64,000 nt of DNA from positions 149,279 through 213,278 of the forward strand of contig JAJEEO010000007.1 in the NCBI GenBank assembly GCA_022820925.1, written 5' to 3'. Below are positions 27,994 through 36,130 of the stretch, piece after piece. The stretch is from Acidimicrobiia bacterium (GTDB lineage Bacteria > Actinomycetota > Acidimicrobiia > Acidimicrobiales > Poriferisodalaceae). The notes below the pieces were generated by a model that saw only the letters and a list, made by a program, of their open reading frames with translations, was not told where the DNA came from and did not search any database. The position numbers and the translations under genes were made by a program. Position 1 is the stretch's first letter; each line of letters opens with the position of its first letter.

Positions 27994-30507
27994 ATGAACC
28001 AGCCGGTCAACCCTCATGGTCGCGACTCCTCGACCGTCCACGGGGCGCTGTCGGGATTGCGTGTGGTCGACCTGACCGGGGACGCAGGCCGGTTCGCGAC
28101 AAAGCTGCTGACCGAGATGGGCGCCGACGTGGTGAGGGTCGGCACCGGGCCGTCGGGCCTGCCGCTGGCAGATCCGGCTGCAGCAGCGCTGGGCGGCGTC
28201 GCCGACTGGTGGTACGACGGCGGCAAGCGCCGATGCCGTGTGGACCTGGGCACTGCTGAAGGCCAAGACGCCTACCGCCGGTTGGCTGCTGCGGCCGACG
28301 TCGTCGTGGAGACCGAGCGCCCCGGCCGGCTGGCCGACGCGGGCCTCGACTACCCCGACATCAGCGCCGACAACCCGGCGCTCGTGCAGGTGTCGATCAC
28401 GCCGTTCGGGCGCACGGGACCGCGGGCGCAATGGCTCGGCTCGGACCTCGTGGCCGCCGCGATGGGCGGGATGATGGCGCTCACGGGCCTCGCCGACCGC
28501 CCGCTCAACGTGTGGGGCCGCCAGGCGCACAACTACGCGGGCTTCGTGGCGGCCACTTCGGGCGTTGCGGCAGCGTTGTCGGCCCGTGCCACAGGCCAGG
28601 GTGCGCACCTGGATCTGTCCGTGCACGAGACGGTCACGGGTTCGATCGAGAACCTATTCATGCAGTACTTCTTCGACGACCTGCTGCCGCTGCCCAAGGT
28701 GGCCCCGCGCCAGGGCGCCCTGCACTGGCTGCGCGCCTACGACTTGGCCGAGTGTGTGGGCGGCGACGGCGGCTACGTCATGATCACGCCGACGCCGACC
28801 CCCGACCTGCTGCTGGAGTGGATGGCCTCCACGGGGGCCGACGAGGTCGACAAGTGGATCGGCCTCGACCCGGGCGAGCTGCTGCTCAGCGTCGATGAGG
28901 TCATGGATGCCGTCCGGCGCTGGATCGCCCCGCAGGATGCGCGCGAGGTCTGGTGGGAAGCGCAGGAGCGGCACGTGGCCTTCGGCGGGGTGCTCGACAT
29001 CGCTGAGGTCTGCGCGAACCCGCAGTTCGCGCACCGTGAGTTCTTCGCCGACGTCGTCCCACCCGGCAGGACCGCTGCGAACGGATCACTGGTATCGGAT
29101 GGATCGATGGACGCGGGAGCCCGCAGCACTGCCGGCGCTGTGACGTTGCCGGCTCGCTTGGTGCGGTGGAGCGATTCGGGTCGATCCGGATCCGTGCCGC
29201 CCCGCCCCCCGGCTGCTGAGGACACATCGCTCGAAGAGATCCTGGCGTCGTGGGCGGCGCCCGCAGGCGAGGCTCGCAACGGCGACGTCGGCAGCCTGGC
29301 CGGAGCAGCGTCGTCGGGGAACGACGGCGATCGGCGTCCGCTGGACGGCATCCGTGTGGCCGATTTCACCTGGGTGTTGGCGGGGCCGTCGGCCACGAAG
29401 CTGCTCGGCGACTTGGGCGCCGACGTGATTCGCATCCAGAGCGAGGAGCGCTCCACCATCGTCAACTCGCCGGACTTCCCCTACTACTTCGTGTGGAACC
29501 GGTCCAAGCGCAGCGCCACGCTCGACATGAAGCATCCCGACGCCCTGGCGGCAGCCCGGCGGCTGATCGAGACGTGCGACGTGCTCATCGAGAACTTCAG
29601 CGCCGGTGTGCTCGACTCGTGGGGCCTCGACTGGGAGACCGTGCACGAGTGGAACCCGCGGCTCGTGTACGTGACGATGTCGGGCTGCGGCCATGACGGA
29701 CCGTGGCGCCACGTCATCTCGTACGCGCCGACCGTGCATGCCGTGAGCGGCATCACCCATCTGACCAACTTCGCCGACCGCGGCGACGTGGGCCCGGGCT
29801 TCTCGCTCAACGATCACCTGGCCGGCTTCGCGGCGGCGGTCTCGACCGTGGGTGCGCTATACGCCCGCGAGCGCACCGGCGAGGGGCAGCGCATCGACAT
29901 GGCCCAGCTCGAAGTGGGCACCTACGCAATCGGCGCCGCGATCATCCGCCAATCGGCCGGGGTGTTGTCGCCGCGTCCCGAGGGCAATCGCGACGGCCTT
30001 GCCGACCATGTGCCCAACGAGGTGTACGCGACGGGCGACGGCTTCGTGGCCGTGACGGTGGCCGAGCCGGCGCAGTGGCTCGGGCTTGTCGGCCTGCTCG
30101 CTGATCCGCGGCTGGACGATCCGTCGCTCGTCACCGAGGCGGCCCGCCGCGACCGCAGGTCGATGATCGATGCCGTGCTGGGGGGATGGGCCGCCGGTCG
30201 CACCGCAGCCGAAGCAGCCGATGCGTTGCAGTCTGCCGGTGTGCCGGCGGGCCCTGTGCAGAGCTCACACCAGCTGTACGCCGACGATCCCCAGCACGCC
30301 GAGCGGGGCTTCTGGCAGCCCGTCGAGCACGCGGTCTTCGGCGAGCGGACCGTTGACGCGTTCGCGGGGCTGTGGAACGGCAGGCGCTGGACGCCCCGCC
30401 ATCTCAGCCCCGCGTACTTGGGCGAGCACAACTTCGAGGTCTGGGCCGATGCCGGCTACTCGCCAGAGGAGATTGCCGAGGGCATCGGCGACGGCCTGTT
30501 CCGCTGA
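27994..30507 (+). CDS. CaiB/BaiF family CoA-transferase, tandem two-domain fusion
   Basis: Two family III-like halves: LSGLRVVDLTGDAGRFATKLLTEMGADVVRV and LDGIRVADFTWVLAGPSATKLLGDLGADVIRI...YVTMSGCGHDGPW. Confidence 0.92.
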   Translation: MNQPVNPHGRDSSTVHGALSGLRVVDLTGDAGRFATKLLTEMGADVVRVGTGPSGLPLADPAAAALGGVADWWYDGGKRRCRVDLGTAEGQDAYRRLAAAADVVVETERPGRLADAGLDYPDISADNPALVQVSITPFGRTGPRAQWLGSDLVAAAMGGMMALTGLADRPLNVWGRQAHNYAGFVAATSGVAAALSARATGQGAHLDLSVHETVTGSIENLFMQYFFDDLLPLPKVAPRQGALHWLRAYDLAECVGGDGGYVMITPTPTPDLLLEWMASTGADEVDKWIGLDPGELLLSVDEVMDAVRRWIAPQDAREVWWEAQERHVAFGGVLDIAEVCANPQFAHREFFADVVPPGRTAANGSLVSDGSMDAGARSTAGAVTLPARLVRWSDSGRSGSVPPRPPAAEDTSLEEILASWAAPAGEARNGDVGSLAGAASSGNDGDRRPLDGIRVADFTWVLAGPSATKLLGDLGADVIRIQSEERSTIVNSPDFPYYFVWNRSKRSATLDMKHPDALAAARRLIETCDVLIENFSAGVLDSWGLDWETVHEWNPRLVYVTMSGCGHDGPWRHVISYAPTVHAVSGITHLTNFADRGDVGPGFSLNDHLAGFAAAVSTVGALYARERTGEGQRIDMAQLEVGTYAIGAAIIRQSAGVLSPRPEGNRDGLADHVPNEVYATGDGFVAVTVAEPAQWLGLVGLLADPRLDDPSLVTEAARRDRRSMIDAVLGGWAAGRTAAEAADALQSAGVPAGPVQSSHQLYADDPQHAERGFWQPVEHAVFGERTVDAFAGLWNGRRWTPRHLSPAYLGEHNFEVWADAGYSPEEIAEGIGDGLFR

Positions 30508-30564
30508 GCCGCCGCGCCGGCAGGCGGGTCACCAAGCAGCCGTCGAAGCTGATCGAGCCGGCCG

Positions 30565-31065
30565 TCAGCCTGCGGCGATCTCCGCGATCAGCGAGAGGAT
30601 CGCGTCCGAGGTCTCGCGGTCCTGTTCGATCCGGTCGTCGGTCTCGTAGGTGATCTTGCGGGCGATGCGCGTGCCCGAGTCGCTGACGGCCGCGATGTGC
30701 GCCCGGTCCTCGCCCCGACGGGGCGGATCGGTTACCAGCGCGGCCGTGCACGAGATGCCCGCCAGGGGCCACGGCTCCGTGCCCGGCTTGGGCGTCGAGA
30801 CGAGGTACTGCGCCCGGGCCAGGCAGCCGTCGGCCATCGCGAGCGCGGCCTCATCGGACACGTGCGGCTCCAGCTCCGAGCCCATCACTTCGTAGAGCGA
30901 CTTCACCGAGTACGGCACGCCGGCCTCGAGGATCGTGCGCGAGCCGCCCGGCACCGTCAGCAGATCGCTGAGTGCCAGCATCCCGCCCCCAGTCACCGAC
31001 AGCACGATTCGCAGCGGCGAGTCATGGATCGCCCGGATCGTTGCCAAGCGCTCGTCAGCGTTCAT
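30565..31065 (-). CDS. CinA C-terminal-like domain protein
   Basis: LSVTGGGMLALSDLLTVPGGSRTILEAGVPYS...AMADGCLARAQYL...GISCTAALVTDPPRRGEDRAHIA resembles CinA-type amidohydrolase domain. Confidence 0.5.
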   Translation of the reverse strand: MNADERLATIRAIHDSPLRIVLSVTGGGMLALSDLLTVPGGSRTILEAGVPYSVKSLYEVMGSELEPHVSDEAALAMADGCLARAQYLVSTPKPGTEPWPLAGISCTAALVTDPPRRGEDRAHIAAVSDSGTRIARKITYETDDRIEQDRETSDAILSLIAEIAAG

Positions 31066-31089
31066 GTGCCGGTTCCTTTCGCAATGCAG

Positions 31090-31106
31090 ATCGGCGTTCA
31101 GCCGAT
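31090..31106. terminator. hairpin with stop codon in loop (3' end of 31098..33557)
   Basis: ATCGGC-GTTCA-GCCGAT; minus-strand TGA 31100..31098 lies in the loop. Confidence 0.35.
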
Positions 31107-33557
31107 GGCGCCGGCTATGGCGAGCTCGACAACGCGGTCGTCGTCGTAGCCGAGGATGTCCCGCAGGACCAAGTCGTTGTGCTCGCCCAGGCTCGGGCCT
31201 GACCTGGTGACGGCGTGGGGCGTGCTGGCGAGCTGCAGGCGGGGGGCTTCCACGACCATGCGCTCATGCACCGGATGCTGCACGTCCATCCAGTGGCCGC
31301 GGTGGATGAGCTGCGGATCGGCGAAGCAGCCGAGACTGTTCTGGCTGGCGTGCGCGGGCACGCCAGCGGCCTGCAGCACGGCTTCGGCTTCAGCCGGTGT
31401 GCGCCCGGCGGCCCAGGCCGCGACGGCAGCGTCGACTTCTGCGCTGCGCGCGAGTCGTCCAGCTGCGTCGAGGCCAGCCAACTCAGCCGGCACGGGCTGG
31501 CAGTCGCGGTCGAGCACTCCGCACAGCGACTCCCACTGGTGCTCGGTTTCGCACACCACGGCGACCCACGCCTCTGGCGGCTCGAGCGGGTTGTCTGCGT
31601 CGGCGTCGCCTGGGTCGCAGGGGTACATCGCGTGGGGGCACATGTGTTCATCGGCGTTGCCCATCCGCGTCGCAGCGGCGCCGTTGACGGTGTGGGAGAG
31701 CACTTCGGTCGCGAGGAAGTGGATCGCTGCTTCGGCTTGGGCGAAGTCGAGATGCTGCCCACGTCCGTCGGGATCGGCGTCACGGGCGTCGAGGGCTGCG
31801 AGCAGCAGGGGCACCATGTACTGCGGGGTGACGTAGTCGGTGTAGGCGAGGAACGGTCCCGCCGGTGCCCGGTCCGGCCAGCCGGTCATCTCGTAGTAGC
31901 CGGTGATGGCGCCGGCCAGGTTGCCGAAGCCGGCGAACGTGGCGAGCGGTCCGGTCTGGCCCATCAGGCTGGTGCTCAGCAGAATCAGTCCCGGGTTGCG
32001 GGCCGCCAGCGTCTCGTAGCCGATGCCCCAGTCGTCGAGCGTGCCAGGCGTATACGACTCGACGTAGATGTCGGCCCACTCCGCCAGGTCGCACAGCACG
32101 TCGCGGCCCTCGGCGGTGTTGAGATCGATGGTCACGCCGAGCTTGCCCGCGTTGAGCGTGCCGTACTGGATCGAGGCATCGGGCCCCATGTCGCCCCTCA
32201 GGCCGCCGCCGCTGCCGCGTGCGGCGTCGAACCGTGCCGGTCCTTCCACCTTGATGACGGTGGCGCCGAAGTCGGCGAGCACCCGCGTCGTGAACGGCCC
32301 GGCGTACACCCAGGTGGTGTCGAGCACCTTGATCCCCTCGAGAGGCCTCGGGCTCGACGGATCGCCGGCGCCGTTGCGCAGCTGCTCGGCGGCGTCCAGC
32401 AGCGCCGAGCGCGGCTTCGCTTTGGCCGCCGCGGTGTGAGCGCCGAGTTCGGGCGGCGCGCCGAGGGCGCGCAGCGGCGTACGGCTGGGAATGCACCAAG
32501 CGCCGGGGGTGATCACGCTGCCCCAGGCAGGATCATCGACGGCATCCCAGTAACCGCGCTCGGCGAAGTGCTCCACCTCGGTCAGCTCGGCTGGGGTGTA
32601 CACGGGTGCCAGCAGCAGTTCGCGGCGCTGCGCTTCTGCGAAGAGCTCGGCGCGGGTCCGTGTGCTCGTCAAGCGGGTGATGGCGGCCTTGGTCTGTTCG
32701 AGCTGGCCCGGCGCAACCTCGGGATCGGTGAACAGGCGCATCCCGAACTCGACCCAGTCGAGTGCGGCGAGCTCGTCGTCGCAGCAGCCGTTCTCGTGCA
32801 CCCAGTCCATCAGCCGCTTGGTGAAACGACCGATGGTGTCGCCGAACAGCAGCGTGATCGAGACGTAGCCGTCCGACGCCGGATACACGAACTGCAGGTG
32901 GAAGTTGAGAATGAGGATCCCGCCTGAGGTTCGCCGGGCCGACGGGTATTCGTTGGGGGCGTGGATGATGCCGGGGAAGGCCGTCTGCATCATCGCCTGC
33001 TGTGCGGAGATGTCGACGTGCTGGCCGTAGCCGCTGCGGTCGCGCTGGCGCAGAGCGAGCGCGGTGCCGACTGCGGCATGGGATCCGGCGTGCAGCCAGC
33101 TTTGCGGGGCCGTGATGCGCAGCGGCGCTCGGTCTGCGTCGCCGGTGATGGCCGCGCTGCAGGCAGCCGCCGCGATGGTGAGGTCAGACGCCGCCCAGCC
33201 GGCCTTGGGTCCCGTGCTGCCGAAGGGTGTGACGGTGGTGTGCACGAGTCCCGGGTTGACGGCCCGCAGGTCGTCATAGCTGAGGCCGAGTCCGGGGTCG
33301 GGCGATTCGATGAGCGCGTCAGCACCGGCCACGAGTTCCATCAGCTCGTTGCGGTCGTCGATGACGCAGCTCTGGGCGCCCCGCCGCAGGTTCCACCAGC
33401 TCAGCGAGGTGCCGTCGGGTCCCGTCTCCCGATGGTCCCTGCCACGCCCGTCGGGACCTTCGACGAGGATCACCTCGGCGCCCAATGAGCCGAGGATCGA
33501 GGTGCACATCGCGCCCCGGTGGTCGGTGAGGTCCAGCACTCGGTATGGCTTCAGCAT
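31098..33557 (-). CDS. CaiB/BaiF family CoA-transferase, tandem two-domain fusion
   Basis: MLKPYRVLDLTDHRGAMCTSILGSLGAEVILVEGPDGRGRDHR and LEGIKVLDTTWVYAGPFTTRVLADFGATVIKVEGPARFD; TAGCTT 7 nt before ATG 33557. Confidence 0.92.
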   Translation of the reverse strand: MLKPYRVLDLTDHRGAMCTSILGSLGAEVILVEGPDGRGRDHRETGPDGTSLSWWNLRRGAQSCVIDDRNELMELVAGADALIESPDPGLGLSYDDLRAVNPGLVHTTVTPFGSTGPKAGWAASDLTIAAAACSAAITGDADRAPLRITAPQSWLHAGSHAAVGTALALRQRDRSGYGQHVDISAQQAMMQTAFPGIIHAPNEYPSARRTSGGILILNFHLQFVYPASDGYVSITLLFGDTIGRFTKRLMDWVHENGCCDDELAALDWVEFGMRLFTDPEVAPGQLEQTKAAITRLTSTRTRAELFAEAQRRELLLAPVYTPAELTEVEHFAERGYWDAVDDPAWGSVITPGAWCIPSRTPLRALGAPPELGAHTAAAKAKPRSALLDAAEQLRNGAGDPSSPRPLEGIKVLDTTWVYAGPFTTRVLADFGATVIKVEGPARFDAARGSGGGLRGDMGPDASIQYGTLNAGKLGVTIDLNTAEGRDVLCDLAEWADIYVESYTPGTLDDWGIGYETLAARNPGLILLSTSLMGQTGPLATFAGFGNLAGAITGYYEMTGWPDRAPAGPFLAYTDYVTPQYMVPLLLAALDARDADPDGRGQHLDFAQAEAAIHFLATEVLSHTVNGAAATRMGNADEHMCPHAMYPCDPGDADADNPLEPPEAWVAVVCETEHQWESLCGVLDRDCQPVPAELAGLDAAGRLARSAEVDAAVAAWAAGRTPAEAEAVLQAAGVPAHASQNSLGCFADPQLIHRGHWMDVQHPVHERMVVEAPRLQLASTPHAVTRSGPSLGEHNDLVLRDILGYDDDRVVELAIAGAIG

Positions 33558-33651
33558 CGCCGCGAAGCTAACGCCCGCTTCCGACGCCGACAGACGACCG
33601 GCGCCGCATTCCGCGGGCACCGCGTCGGGGGCGGCGGCTAGCGTGCCGCCG

Positions 33652-34818
33652 ATGACGATTCGAGGCAAGGCACTCATCGCCGGGGTGTACGAGCATCCCG
33701 GCCGCGAGCTGCCTGACCGAACGCTGCCGCAGATCCACGCGGAGGTGGCTGCGGGTGCGCTGGCCGACGCCGGGCTGACGCTGGCCGACGTCGACGCCTA
33801 CTACTCCGCTGGCGATGCGCCCGGCTTCGGTGCGTTGTCGATGGTGGAGTACCTGGGTCTCGACTGCAGCTACATCGACGACACCGAGACGGGCGGTTCT
33901 GCCTACCTGGTGCATGTGCAGCACGCGGCGGCAGCCATCGCTGCCGGCCAGGTGAACGTCGCCCTGATCACCCTGGCCGGCAAGCCCCGCACCGGCGGTG
34001 CGGGACCGGGCGGCAGCGCCCGATTCAGCTCGGCGCCAGAGGCGTCGTTCGAGAACCAGTTCGGCATGTCGGTGCCCGGCGGGTACGCGCTGGCCGCGGC
34101 ACGGCACATGCACGAATTCGGCACCACCTCCGAGCAGCTGGCCGAGGTCAAGGTGGCGGCTTCGACCCATGCCCAGCACAATCCCGATGCGTTCCTCCGA
34201 GATGTCGTGACGGTGGACGAAGTGGTGTCCTCGCCGGTGATCTCCGACCCGCTGCACCGGTTGGACTGCTGTGTCATCACTGACGGCGGGGGCGCCCTCG
34301 TGCTGGTCAGCGAAGCGGTGGCGGCGTCGCTCGACCGTCACTGCGCACCGGTGCTGGGAACGGGCACCTCGATCAAACACACCTCGGGCGGCCGCATCGA
34401 CCTGACCCACACCGGCGCCACGCGCTCAGGCCCGCTGGCGTTCGCCGAAGCCGGCGTGACGCCTGCCGACATCGACTACGTGTCGATCTACGACAGCTTC
34501 ACCATCACGGTGCTGATGACGCTGGAGGACCTCGGCTTCTGCGCAAAGGGCGACGGGGGACGCTTCGTGTCGGATGGCGCGCTTCAGTCGCCCGGCGGCG
34601 CGCTGCCGTTCAACACCGACGGCGGCGGCCTGTGCAACAACCACCCGGCCAACCGCGGCGGCATGACCAAGGTGGTCGAGGCCGTGCGGCAGCTGCGCGG
34701 CGAGGCGCACGCGGCCGTGCAGGTGCCCGACTGCGAGCTGGCCCTGGCGCACGGCACCGGCGGCAGCCTCGCCACGCGCATGGGCAGCGCCACGCTCATC
34801 CTGGGCAGGTCGACATGA
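33652..34818 (+). CDS. thiolase family protein (acetyl-CoA acetyltransferase / SCP-x-like)
   Basis: GALADAGLTLADVDAYYSAGDAPGFG...GGSAYLVHVQHAAAAIAAGQVNVALI...NTDGGGLCNNHPANRGGMTKVVEAVRQLRGEA...ALAHGTGG. Confidence 0.9.
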   Translation: MTIRGKALIAGVYEHPGRELPDRTLPQIHAEVAAGALADAGLTLADVDAYYSAGDAPGFGALSMVEYLGLDCSYIDDTETGGSAYLVHVQHAAAAIAAGQVNVALITLAGKPRTGGAGPGGSARFSSAPEASFENQFGMSVPGGYALAAARHMHEFGTTSEQLAEVKVAASTHAQHNPDAFLRDVVTVDEVVSSPVISDPLHRLDCCVITDGGGALVLVSEAVAASLDRHCAPVLGTGTSIKHTSGGRIDLTHTGATRSGPLAFAEAGVTPADIDYVSIYDSFTITVLMTLEDLGFCAKGDGGRFVSDGALQSPGGALPFNTDGGGLCNNHPANRGGMTKVVEAVRQLRGEAHAAVQVPDCELALAHGTGGSLATRMGSATLILGRST

Positions 34819-35234
34819 GCGATCTGGGCCCATCGGGGCTGCCCGTCCCGCCGCCGAACCCCAACCTCGAGACGCAGCGGTTCTGGGACGCCACCGCAGA
34901 GGGCCGCCTGGAGCTGCCCCGCTGCGACAACTGCGGCCACGTCGTGTGGTACCCGCGGCAACGCTGCGACCAGTGCGGCAGCACCTCGGTGACCTGGTTC
35001 GAGGCCTCAGGCCGCGGCACCGTGTACAGCTGCACCGTCACCAGACGCATCCCGGGCTCCTGGCGGGCCGCAGCGCCGTTCGTGCTGGCCTACGTCGAGC
35101 TCGACGAGGGCCCCCGGGTGGTCACCAACATCGTCGGCTGCGACCCCGAGACGGTCCATATCGGCCAATCCGTGCAAGCCGTCTTCGACCCCACACCAGA
35201 CGGCCCCGCACTGCTCCGCTTCACCCTCGCCTGA
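34815..35234 (+). CDS. Zn-ribbon/OB-fold (DUF35) protein, thiolase partner
   Basis: LPRCDNCGHVVWYPRQRCDQCGSTSVTWFEASGRGTVYSCTVTRR; 4-bp ATGA overlap with the upstream thiolase. Confidence 0.93.
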   Translation: MSDLGPSGLPVPPPNPNLETQRFWDATAEGRLELPRCDNCGHVVWYPRQRCDQCGSTSVTWFEASGRGTVYSCTVTRRIPGSWRAAAPFVLAYVELDEGPRVVTNIVGCDPETVHIGQSVQAVFDPTPDGPALLRFTLA

Positions 35235-35262
35235 CCGCATCCGCCCGATAGAGCGGCGCGGC

Positions 35263-35700
35263 TCAGACTTCGAGCATCAGGGTCACGGGGCCGTCATTGG
35301 TCAGCTCGACGGCCATCTCAGCCCCGAACGAGCCGGTGGCCACGGTGGCGCCGAGTCGACGCAGCTCGGCAACCAGCTCGTCGATCAGCTCAGTGGCCTG
35401 ATCGGGCGTTGCTGCGGCCACAAACGATGGCCGGCGACCCTTGCGGGTGTCGCCGTACAGCGTGAACTGGCTGACCACCAGCACTTCGCCGCTGGTTTCT
35501 GCCACTGACCGGTTCATCTGGCCGTTCTCGTCAGCGAAGATGCGCAGGTTCCAGATCTTGCCGGCCAGCTTGCGCGCCGCGTCGGAGTCATCGTCGTGTG
35601 TCGCGCCCACCAGGCAGCACAGACCAGTGCCGATCTCGCCGATCACCTCGCCGCCGACTCGCACCCGCGCCTCGGCGGCCCGCTGCACCAGTGCTCGCAC
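35263..35700 (-). CDS. dtd: D-aminoacyl-tRNA deacylase
   Basis: MRALVQRAAEARVRVGGEVIGEIGTGLCCLVGATHDD...SQFTLYGDTRKGRRPSF...MAVELTNDGPVT. Confidence 0.97.
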   Translation of the reverse strand: MRALVQRAAEARVRVGGEVIGEIGTGLCCLVGATHDDDSDAARKLAGKIWNLRIFADENGQMNRSVAETSGEVLVVSQFTLYGDTRKGRRPSFVAAATPDQATELIDELVAELRRLGATVATGSFGAEMAVELTNDGPVTLMLEV

Positions 35701-35704
35701 GCGC

Positions 35705-36091
35705 TCAGGAGATGATCGCGTCGACTTCGATCTCGATGACCAGGTCCGGGTGGATCAGCGCCGACACCTCGACGAGCGTCGAAGCGGGCCGGATGTCGCC
35801 GAACGCCTCGCCATGAGCCTGGACGAAGCCGTCGATCATGCCGATGTCGGTGATGAAGGTGCGCACCCGCACGACATCGGTCATCTGGGCTCCGGCCTCC
35901 GCCAGCGCCCGCTCGATGACGCCAAGCGTGTACTTCGCTTGCCCGTAGCAGTCACCCGGATGTGCGACCCCGTCCGGGCCCAGCGATGTGCTGCCCGATA
36001 CAGCGACCCAGTCCCCGATTCGGACCGCCCGGGAGTAGCCGGCCACAGATTCCATGGGCCCGCCGCTCGAGATGTTCTGTCGTTCACTCAT
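35705..36091 (-). CDS. RidA family protein
   Basis: SRAVRIGDWVAVSGSTSLG...ERALAEAGAQMTDVVRVRTFITDI...RPASTLVEVSALIHPDLVIEIEVDAI. Confidence 0.9.
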   Translation of the reverse strand: MSERQNISSGGPMESVAGYSRAVRIGDWVAVSGSTSLGPDGVAHPGDCYGQAKYTLGVIERALAEAGAQMTDVVRVRTFITDIGMIDGFVQAHGEAFGDIRPASTLVEVSALIHPDLVIEIEVDAIIS

Positions 36092-36130
36092 GCGCACATT
36101 GTGGGCCGCGGCAACGAGCGGTGCAGCCGC

